Shown here in pieces: positions 53,983-61,294 of a stretch of DNA of 64,000 nucleotides. This DNA comes from Vibrio neptunius (lineage in GTDB: Bacteria > Pseudomonadota > Gammaproteobacteria > Enterobacterales > Vibrionaceae). The stretch lies in assembly GCF_000967495.1 (NCBI RefSeq), contig NZ_JXXU01000001.1, positions 248,001-312,000 on the forward strand, in the 5' to 3' direction. A program made the translations under genes and the position numbers. Every line of letters starts with the position of its first letter. Position 1 is the first letter of the stretch. Under the pieces are notes generated by a model. The model ran no database searches. It had not been told where the DNA came from and worked only from the letters and a program-made list of their open reading frames with translations.

Positions 53983-55722
53983 ATGTATACACTCAGACCT
54001 TATCAAGCCGACTCGGTGAAAGCCGTGATCCACTATTTCCGTAAACACTCCAGCCCAGCCGTTCTTGTGTTACCAACAGGAGCAGGAAAAAGCCTGGTGA
54101 TTGCTGAACTCGCCAGACTGGCTAAAGGTCGGGTATTAGTCATGGCACATGTTAAAGAGCTGGTAGAGCAAAACCACGCGAAATACGAAGGGTACGACCT
54201 CAAAGGATCAATCTATTCTGCCGGTTTAGGCCGCAAAGAGACCGACCAACAAGTGGTGTTTGCGTCCGTACAATCCGTCGTGAGAAATCTCGATGACTTC
54301 AAGAACCAATTCTCACTGCTGGTCATTGACGAATGCCATCGCGTTCCGGATAACAAGAATACGAGTTATCAGAAGGTCATTTCTCACCTTCGTGAGCTAA
54401 ACCCAGGCATCAAGGTGCTCGGTTTAACTGCTACGCCTTATCGACTTGGCATGGGTTGGATTTATCAATATCACACGCGCGGCCTAGTCAGAACAGAGGA
54501 GCCAAGGTTCTTTCGAGACTGCATTTTCGAGCTGCCTATTCGCTATTTGCTTGATGAAAAGTTTCTCACCCCTGCTCGCATGATGGACGCTCCTGTACTG
54601 AGCTACGACTTCTCACAGCTCAAACCCGCAACCACAGGCCGCTACAAAGGAGCGGAACTGGACATGGTGATCGACAAAGCCAAGCGTGCGACACCTCAAA
54701 TTGTCGAGCAAATCATTCATCTCTCTAAAGACAAACAAGGCATTATGGTTTTTGCAGCAACGGTTCGACACGCTCAAGAAATCTATGGTTTGCTTCCCGA
54801 GGGCCAAACCGCTCTTGTGATTGGCGACACCCCGACACCTGAGCGCGACACCATCATCCAAGATTTTAAAGATCGTAAAATTAAGTACTTGGTAAATGTA
54901 TCTGTGTTGACCACGGGATTTGATGCGCCTCATGTTGACCTGATCGCCATTCTGAGGCCAACAGAATCGATCAGCTTATATCAGCAGATTGTTGGACGAG
55001 GGCTACGTCTTTCTCCGGGCAAAGAAGAGTGCTTAGTTATGGACTACGCCGGCAATAGCTACGATCTCTATCAGCCGGAAGTGGGAGATGCAAAACCAGA
55101 CTCGGACAGCGAAATCATCACCATCCCCTGCCCAGCTTGTGGTTTCAACAACAACTTTTGGGGAAAACTCGATAGTAATGGCTTTCTGATTGAGCACTAC
55201 GGGCGAAAATGTCAGGGCTTTTTCGAAGACGAAGAAACGGGTGAACGAGAGCACTGCAATTATCGTTTTCGCGCAAAATATTGCGGCGAGTGCGGTGCGG
55301 ACAATGATATCGCAGCACGAATTTGTCACGAATGCGACGCAACCTTAGTCGACCCAGACAAGAAGCTTAAAGAGGCGTTAAATTTAAAAGACGCCTTAGT
55401 ATTCGAGTGCTTGTCGATGGATTTGAGTGTTCACAAGGATGATAAAGGCAAAAGCAGCCTCAAGGTTTCCTATGTGGGAGAAAACCAAGCTCAAGTGCAT
55501 GAATTCTGGTCTTTAACGACGAAGAAACAGAAACAGACATTCAAGGATATGTTTGTTCGCCCGCATCTTGCTGATAAACATCGTCCATTTGACGATGCCT
55601 CTCCCACCAAAGTGGTCAATAATCAACATCGTTTCAGGCCGCCGCAGTTCGTGATCGCACGCAAAGCTGGGCGATTCTGGAAAATGCGTGACAAAATCTT
55701 CGAAGATGAGCTGACCAATTAA
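53983..55722 (+). CDS. radD: RadD (YejH) DNA repair helicase-like ATPase
   Basis: 579 residues from the ATG at 53983 (MYTLRPYQ), as in E. coli RadD; an upstream TTG is less likely. Superfamily 2: Walker A LPTGAGKSLV, DECH in VIDECHRV, motif III GLTATPYR, motif VI QIVGRGLRLS. The C-terminal zinc region has CPACGF and CGECGADNDIAARICHECD. RadD acts in double-strand break repair with RecA and SSB. Confidence 0.94.
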   Translation: MYTLRPYQADSVKAVIHYFRKHSSPAVLVLPTGAGKSLVIAELARLAKGRVLVMAHVKELVEQNHAKYEGYDLKGSIYSAGLGRKETDQQVVFASVQSVVRNLDDFKNQFSLLVIDECHRVPDNKNTSYQKVISHLRELNPGIKVLGLTATPYRLGMGWIYQYHTRGLVRTEEPRFFRDCIFELPIRYLLDEKFLTPARMMDAPVLSYDFSQLKPATTGRYKGAELDMVIDKAKRATPQIVEQIIHLSKDKQGIMVFAATVRHAQEIYGLLPEGQTALVIGDTPTPERDTIIQDFKDRKIKYLVNVSVLTTGFDAPHVDLIAILRPTESISLYQQIVGRGLRLSPGKEECLVMDYAGNSYDLYQPEVGDAKPDSDSEIITIPCPACGFNNNFWGKLDSNGFLIEHYGRKCQGFFEDEETGEREHCNYRFRAKYCGECGADNDIAARICHECDATLVDPDKKLKEALNLKDALVFECLSMDLSVHKDDKGKSSLKVSYVGENQAQVHEFWSLTTKKQKQTFKDMFVRPHLADKHRPFDDASPTKVVNNQHRFRPPQFVIARKAGRFWKMRDKIFEDELTN

Positions 55723-55808
55723 GCCCTATCAGCTAAGTCTTAATATTCACTTTGTATTCAGAAAACATCCATTATACTCAGTCATAGAATTTCTGAGAAG
55801 GTAACGCT

Positions 55809-56207
55809 ATGTTTCATAAGCAGTTAATTTGCTCCCTTGTTGTCACTTTCGCTATGGTGCTGGCTTACCCTACCTACGCAGATAGACACCACAATAAAGA
55901 TGGCCATGCTCTGGTACAGGATGTCCATAAAGCAGGGACAGAAATTGAGTTTGAAGAAGATCAGGACGAAGTCTACGACGCGGTTCGTAAAGGCTATATT
56001 CGCCCCTTTTCCGAACTATACGCGGCAGTGGAACAAGACCTTCATGGACGCATTATCAAAGTCGAGCTTGAAGAAGACGATGATATCTGGATTTACGAAC
56101 TAAAGTTAAACTTTAACAACAACATCATCAAAGTTGAGTACAACGCGAAATCGCTGGAAATGATGCTCATCAAAGGTCGCAATTTCAAGCAAGCCTTGAA
56201 AAAATAG
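55809..56207 (+). CDS. PepSY-domain periplasmic protein
   Basis: 132 residues: signal peptide (about 1-24) and a PepSY domain (about 50-130) with GYIRPFSELYAAVEQDLHGRI split between helix and strand. It lies 12 bp before a response regulator gene, the common PepSY/two-component arrangement. It may modulate or be sensed by the kinase. Good AAGG ribosome site. Confidence 0.88.
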   Translation: MFHKQLICSLVVTFAMVLAYPTYADRHHNKDGHALVQDVHKAGTEIEFEEDQDEVYDAVRKGYIRPFSELYAAVEQDLHGRIIKVELEEDDDIWIYELKLNFNNNIIKVEYNAKSLEMMLIKGRNFKQALKK

Positions 56208-56219
56208 TAGAAGAACGTC

Positions 56220-56879
56220 ATGAAAATACTTGTAGTGGAAGATGAACCTCGTCTTGGGGAACAAATTATACAAGCACTTGAACAGAATGGTTGGGTGCCC
56301 GAGCTGTCTATAGATGGCATTGACGCACTTTATCGTGCGACCTCCGAGGAATGGGACGCCATCGTGCTCGACCTTGGCCTGCCAAAACTTGACGGTCTGA
56401 CCGTGCTCAAAGGTATTCGAGATGAGAACATCAATACCCCCGTCATTATTCTAAGTGCGCGAGACACGTTAACTCAGCGCGTTGAAGGCCTCAATGCAGG
56501 TGCAGACGACTATCAGACTAAACCGTTTGAAATGGTTGAACTGATTGCTCGCATTCGTGCTCAGCTTCGCCGCGCGTCCGGTAACGCATCTCCTGTCATG
56601 CAAGTAGGCAACCTGAGCTTAGACACTCGCTCGTCTAAAGTCATGTGGCAAGGCCAGGCTATTGACCTGACAGCACTCGAATATAAAGTGGTTGCGTACT
56701 TTATGCATAACCCAGAAAAGGTGATCTCGCGGACCGAGTTAGTAGAACACATCTACAAGCAAGATTTCGATCGCGATTCCAATACCATAGAAGTATTTAT
56801 CGGCCGGATACGCAAAAAGATCGCGCCGAAGGTGTTCAAAACCGTCCGAGGACTGGGATACCAGCTTAATGCCGAATAA
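56220..56879 (+). CDS. OmpR-family response regulator (QseB/PmrA class)
   Basis: 219 residues. Receiver with acidic pair 8-9 and phospho-Asp51 (VLDLGLPKLDG), switch Lys in QTKPFE, then a winged helix ending FKTVRGLGYQLN. It overlaps the kinase gene by 11 bp. Resembles the regulators VprA/CarR that control lipid A modification and biofilm in V. cholerae; equivalence is not proven. Confidence 0.92.
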   Translation: MKILVVEDEPRLGEQIIQALEQNGWVPELSIDGIDALYRATSEEWDAIVLDLGLPKLDGLTVLKGIRDENINTPVIILSARDTLTQRVEGLNAGADDYQTKPFEMVELIARIRAQLRRASGNASPVMQVGNLSLDTRSSKVMWQGQAIDLTALEYKVVAYFMHNPEKVISRTELVEHIYKQDFDRDSNTIEVFIGRIRKKIAPKVFKTVRGLGYQLNAE

Positions 56880-58212
56880 AAAAGCGCATTTACTCAAAAA
56901 GCTTAGCCTTAGGAGCCGCCTCGTTCTAGCGGCGGTTGTCTGGCTGACCGCGATGATCATCGCCGCTGGCGTGATGGTACCTTCTCAGGTCTATGTCTAC
57001 ATGGAAGATGAAGCCAAGGCTCAGCTGGCCACCTACATGGACGAAATTGCCGCGACAATCGAAGCGGATGAGAAAGGCAATATCACCATAGGGACGCCCC
57101 TCTCTGATCCAAGATTCAATCGCCCCTATAGTGGCCTCTACTGGTCCGCCAAAACAGATAAAGATTTATTGCGCTCTCGCTCTCTGTGGGACAAGGTTTT
57201 GACCGAAAAAGGTGATCATAATGTGCTAGGCGCCCGAGAAGAAAAGCTCATCTATATCGAATCAACACTGTATTACCCTGATTACGATGGTCCTATCGAA
57301 GTCACCATCGGCATTGACGAACAACCCATAGAAGACACGGTACGCAACTTGATGGGTCAGCTTTGGGTCATACTCGCTCTGCTTTACCTTGGGATCCTGA
57401 CACTGATTGTCATTCAGGTACAGTGGTCTCTGAGCCCATTAACCAAGATGCACAGAGAGCTCTCTCAGCTCCGCTCAGGCAACAAAACCCAACTCGAAGA
57501 AGACTATCCACGTGAAGTCGCGCCCGTCGTGTCCGATTTGAATGCTCTTGTTTTCCACTATCAGGAATTATTAGAGCGTGCTCGTCACCATGCGGGGAAC
57601 CTTTCTCATGCGTTGAAAACCCCGCTTTCAGTGTTAAAGAATGAAGTCGCCAACCAAGATCAACACACCAAACAACAACTGCAACCTTCGCTCGATCAGA
57701 TTCAAAGCCAGATAGACTACCACTTAGGCCGCGCCCGAATGGCTGGCTCCAAAAACATTCTTTCTGTGAAATCCTATCCATCTGAACGTGTCGATGCGAT
57801 CTCAATGGCTTTTGATAAAGTCTACGCTGAGCGTGATATCACACTGATCAATGAACTCGATTCTGAACTGGTTACCGCGGTCGAACAGACTGATCTTGAC
57901 GAAATGGTCGGCAATATTCTAGAAAACGCTTATAAATGGTCTGACAGCATCATTCGCGTTCACGCGACTCAAAATAGCCAAGACGCCGAATCCATCGATA
58001 TCATCATTGAAGATGACGGGCAAGGTATCCCCGAAGAGAAACTCAAACAAGTACTTAAACGCGGCGTACGCCTAGATGAGACCACTCCGGGCACCGGGTT
58101 AGGTTTGAATATTGTCAGTGAAATGGCCCACAGTTATCGTGGCAAGTTAACCTTAGACCGCAGCTCTATGGGTGGTTTAAAGGCTATCTTATCGATGAAA
58201 ACCACCCACTAA
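56869..58212 (+). CDS. Sensor histidine kinase partner
   Basis: 447 residues. TM1 about 18-39, periplasmic sensor about 40-160, TM2 about 164-186, HAMP, phospho-His247 in NLSHALKTPLSVLKNE, N-box NILENAYKW, G-boxes DDGQGIPE and GTGLGLNIVSEM. The HALKTPL form is that of PhoQ-like kinases. Forms an operon with the PepSY and regulator genes. Confidence 0.92.
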   Translation: MPNKKAHLLKKLSLRSRLVLAAVVWLTAMIIAAGVMVPSQVYVYMEDEAKAQLATYMDEIAATIEADEKGNITIGTPLSDPRFNRPYSGLYWSAKTDKDLLRSRSLWDKVLTEKGDHNVLGAREEKLIYIESTLYYPDYDGPIEVTIGIDEQPIEDTVRNLMGQLWVILALLYLGILTLIVIQVQWSLSPLTKMHRELSQLRSGNKTQLEEDYPREVAPVVSDLNALVFHYQELLERARHHAGNLSHALKTPLSVLKNEVANQDQHTKQQLQPSLDQIQSQIDYHLGRARMAGSKNILSVKSYPSERVDAISMAFDKVYAERDITLINELDSELVTAVEQTDLDEMVGNILENAYKWSDSIIRVHATQNSQDAESIDIIIEDDGQGIPEEKLKQVLKRGVRLDETTPGTGLGLNIVSEMAHSYRGKLTLDRSSMGGLKAILSMKTTH

Positions 58213-58236
58213 ACCACCTTCCCACAACACATCTCA

Positions 58237-58262
58237 AAAGCAGGCATTTTTGCCTGCTTTAC
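58237..58262 (+). terminator. Terminator of the PepSY/two-component operon
   Basis: AAAGCAGGCA and TGCCTGCTTT form a perfect 10-bp stem with a TTTT loop. Confidence 0.88.
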
Positions 58263-58457
58263 TGCTGACTATTGCCGCCCAACAGCCTCATTCCATCGTC
58301 TTGGCTCAGTAACCATATCGTCGAGAGAACCAGCGTTTCCTTTGACTGAATTTGACAACATGAAAGCTAAACCAATCATGATTCATGATGATTCAGTTAA
58401 CATTTTCGGGCATGCAAACATAATGAGCAAACATTGCACAACGTCCTATTTATTCAA

Positions 58458-59201
58458 ATGAAAACAACATCAATGATTGCACTTACTGTTTCCCTCACTG
58501 TAAGTACAGTCTCCGCAGAACCAGAACCGTCTCTTCCTCAAGACCCTTTTACAGCTCAGACAAAACTGGGCTTTATCTATACCGAAAACACCAGCTCATC
58601 GCTGTCTTACAACACGGCATTGACTTTAGGCTACAGCGAAGAGCAGTGGGAACACAAAGGCGGATTTGAAAGCTACTATACGGAGGCCGATAACGCGGAC
58701 GACGGAGCCAACCGCTACACCATTAATGCGGGTTCAACCTATGACTATACTCAAACCAGCTTCTTAAGAGCTGCCACTCGTTTTGAGAACGATCTGTACG
58801 GCACCTATCGCAAGCAGTGGGTACTCATGAGTGGTCTCGGTTTCTATATACGCAATACCGATAGAACTAAACTGTCAGTCTCACTGGGTCCGGGTTACCG
58901 AATCTCTCAACGTCAACCAACGGATAGCGAGTTTCCCTCTCTTCGTAACTACGAAGTGATCGCCACCTCAACCTTGGATGGTTCGCTCACCTTTTCAGAA
59001 ACGTTTTCCATCGGTGCCGTTGTAGACCTAGCGCATGGTGAAGAGAATACTCATTACAGCACTAAAGCGTACGTAAAAAACACGCTAATGGGCAGTCTAT
59101 CCTTGGTCTTTGATATGGAATACCTCTACAACACTACCGTTGCTGAGGATCAATCCAATGATGAAATCTACTCAACCATGAGCCTTAATTACGATTTTTA
59201 A
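58458..59201 (+). CDS. DUF481 outer-membrane beta-barrel protein
   Basis: 247 residues from the ATG at 58458; signal peptide (about 1-20, VSTVSA|EP). The mature chain alternates hydrophobic and polar residues as beta strands and ends SLNYDF, with a terminal Phe. It fits DUF481 (YdiY-like, salt-induced outer-membrane family). The ribosome site is weak. Lies 102 bp before the DUF1460 gene, same strand. Confidence 0.8.
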   Translation: MKTTSMIALTVSLTVSTVSAEPEPSLPQDPFTAQTKLGFIYTENTSSSLSYNTALTLGYSEEQWEHKGGFESYYTEADNADDGANRYTINAGSTYDYTQTSFLRAATRFENDLYGTYRKQWVLMSGLGFYIRNTDRTKLSVSLGPGYRISQRQPTDSEFPSLRNYEVIATSTLDGSLTFSETFSIGAVVDLAHGEENTHYSTKAYVKNTLMGSLSLVFDMEYLYNTTVAEDQSNDEIYSTMSLNYDF

Positions 59202-59303
59202 GGTTATTTTATTTATTAATAAGCTATGCAATCAGATAGATTTGAGTTAGGAAACGACGTCAAAACTCACCAAAACAGCAAGAGGCTACACAAGGATGAT
59301 TGT

Positions 59304-60107
59304 ATGAAAAAAGCCCTCGTAGTGTTGTCATTGACTGCCACCATTATTGCTAGCGGCAGCCTTATCACCAGTTACCTGCGCTTGGAGCAGAACAAACGGG
59401 TAGATGCACAGGAGATCCTGACAACCATTCAGCACGACAACCAACTCAGTATCGCCGATCGCATTGTGCATACCTCTGGTATCTTTATTGGTGTTGACTA
59501 TAAAGACAATACATTAACCTCTATTAATTCAGAGGAAGAGGTGCTGATCAAAGACTTCAATCACGTCGACTGCTTTACTCTGCTCGATTACGTTGCTTCT
59601 CTCGCCTTTTCCGATTCCTTCGGCCAATTCGATAAGAACCTTAAGCTCGCACGCTATTTATACGGCAACGTAGACTTTCTCATGCGACGCCATTTCTTTT
59701 CTGATTGGTTGGATAATAGTCCATTTAATGTCCAAGATGTGACGCTCGACCTTGATTCTAGAGCGGTCACAACAGTGAAGCAGATCAACCAAAGAACCCC
59801 AGACGGTGAACGCTGGATACCTTCAGTACCAATCAAAGACAAAAACATCAGTTTCATTCCACGTGAATTTATCGATGAGGCATTAATCAAAGAGCTTAAA
59901 AATGGTGATCTGATTGGCATATATAGCCATAAGCGCGGGCTTGATGTGTCCCACACGGGGATCTTTGTCGAGAATGGCAATCGACCTATCTTCCGCCATG
60001 CCTCTTCCCTTGAAGGCAAAGTGGTCGATACGCCAATGCTGGAATACCTCAAAAATAAACCAGGCATCATTGTCTATCGCTTCACGACGCACAACTCTTC
60101 AAGTTAA
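59304..60107 (+). CDS. DUF1460 amidase-like periplasmic protein
   Basis: 267 residues from the ATG at 59304 with AAGGAT 7 bases upstream. N-terminal signal anchor (about 3-25). The NlpC/P60-related DUF1460 fold shows a catalytic-type Cys in VDCFTLLDYV, His in DVSHTGIFV and RHASS. Such proteins are predicted N-acetylmuramoyl-alanine amidases or gamma-endopeptidases of peptidoglycan; activity unproven. May be co-transcribed with the DUF481 gene. Confidence 0.82.
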   Translation: MKKALVVLSLTATIIASGSLITSYLRLEQNKRVDAQEILTTIQHDNQLSIADRIVHTSGIFIGVDYKDNTLTSINSEEEVLIKDFNHVDCFTLLDYVASLAFSDSFGQFDKNLKLARYLYGNVDFLMRRHFFSDWLDNSPFNVQDVTLDLDSRAVTTVKQINQRTPDGERWIPSVPIKDKNISFIPREFIDEALIKELKNGDLIGIYSHKRGLDVSHTGIFVENGNRPIFRHASSLEGKVVDTPMLEYLKNKPGIIVYRFTTHNSSS

Positions 60108-60135
60108 AAAACGGCAACCGTCGAGTTGCCGTTTT
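60108..60135. terminator. Shared terminator
   Basis: AAAACGGCAAC and GTTGCCGTTTT form a perfect 11-bp stem with a 6-nt loop, between the convergent DUF1460 gene and the RND/regulator operon. Confidence 0.9.
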
Positions 60136-60156
60136 CGCCTGCTAATTAACGCTCAT

Positions 60157-60609
60157 TTAATACGTCATGTGTAAAATAACTTTATGCCCGACAAGTGCCG
60201 CATTGTTCTCGCCCAACTTAGCTACTTTCATGTGGCCATCGAATGAGCCTGGCCTGACAAACAGTTGCTCTATAATACCCTTGCGCAGTGGCGCTATATC
60301 TAGCGGTTGATGTTCTTGCATGGCAAAGAACACCCCGTCACTGTCAAGCTCGTAAATCCCTGAACCCGTATAACCAACTCGACTTTGCGGTAATACCGCG
60401 TAAACGTCGTAGCTGCTGTTCTCTTTCAGGGTTAGTTCAATTCTCATTGGTAGCGTAACGGCAAAATCATCATCCGGATTGGTAGACGACACATGTACTA
60501 CCGTATGGCTGATCATATGGCGGTTCACTTGGTTGTCATCGCTATACGAAACCGCCGCCCCACAGGCAATGCCCGCGATAAGCGGAGTAATGGTCAATAA
60601 TTTATTCAC
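60157..60609 (-). CDS. Single-pass membrane partner of the ToxR-like regulator
   Basis: About 150 residues. The GTG at 60609 is chosen (GGAG 7-9 bases upstream); a GTG at 60624 would add five residues. One N-terminal TM helix (about 4-22), then a periplasmic domain with predicted beta strands (DFAVTLPMRIELTL, GIYELDSDGVFFAM, KVILHMTY end). It overlaps the regulator gene by 8 bp. The layout is that of ToxS, TcpH or VtrC, which stabilise or co-form the sensor domain of their regulator. No clear sequence match to any of these is claimed. Confidence 0.7.
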   Translation of the reverse strand: MNKLLTITPLIAGIACGAAVSYSDDNQVNRHMISHTVVHVSSTNPDDDFAVTLPMRIELTLKENSSYDVYAVLPQSRVGYTGSGIYELDSDGVFFAMQEHQPLDIAPLRKGIIEQLFVRPGSFDGHMKVAKLGENNAALVGHKVILHMTY

Positions 60610-61291
60610 AACTGAGCACTCCACTGTCTGATTTAAAACTCAGAGATCGACCTTTGCCGTCCACGAGCAACGTCAACTCGCCAAAGTCGTATAACGTCGA
60701 ATTTGGGTAATGCACTTTCGCTGCGTTGTTTTCCGGGGCAAACCAGCAAGAGGCAAACGCTTGCTGCTCAAAAGACGCATAAGCCAAAGGCGAGCTCACA
60801 TTTTCAATCACTGCGTAACTCGCGACAGCGCCGAAAACAAACCATCCAACGGCTATCAGTTGGTGATGATACTTCGCCATACGACTGTGTAGCGCGCCTT
60901 TGTGTGGTTGAGCGGTGGGGGTTTCCATCCTTTCCGCGAAGACCTCTTCCACTTGCTCAAGGTCACTTTCGGGCTGGTACGTCTCTACCCTTCCGACAAA
61001 TTCATAACCGATACCACGTACCGTGCGGATGATGTCACCAGCACGATCTTCCAGTGCTCGACGACAATTGGAGATGCAGTGTAACAAACTGCTGCTCTCG
61101 ACTACGATACCTCGCTTTAGCCACACTTCATGCATCAATTCGTGTTTAGTCAGCGTCTCACCCTCTCGCTCGATCATGTAGTTCAGTAGCGCAATCTCAT
61201 TGACACCAATCGGATGACGAACATGACTACCCTGACTGTGAATGTAGCCTTGCTCAACATCAAGAATATGGTTTTCATTAATCAATAACAT
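60602..61291 (-). CDS. ToxR/CadC-like membrane-bound transcription regulator
   Basis: 229 residues. Cytoplasmic OmpR-type winged helix (about 1-100) with GETLTKHELMHEVWLKRG and IIRTVRGIGYEFVG, a linker to about 143, one TM helix at about 144-162, then a small periplasmic domain of about 65 residues with Cys182 and Cys228, which could form a disulfide as in ToxR. It begins 3 bp after the RND pump stop and overlaps the next gene. Likely senses an envelope or bile-type signal and controls the pump; this is inference. Confidence 0.8.
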   Translation of the reverse strand: MLLINENHILDVEQGYIHSQGSHVRHPIGVNEIALLNYMIEREGETLTKHELMHEVWLKRGIVVESSSLLHCISNCRRALEDRAGDIIRTVRGIGYEFVGRVETYQPESDLEQVEEVFAERMETPTAQPHKGALHSRMAKYHHQLIAVGWFVFGAVASYAVIENVSSPLAYASFEQQAFASCWFAPENNAAKVHYPNSTLYDFGELTLLVDGKGRSLSFKSDSGVLSCE

Positions 61292-61294
61292 GCT

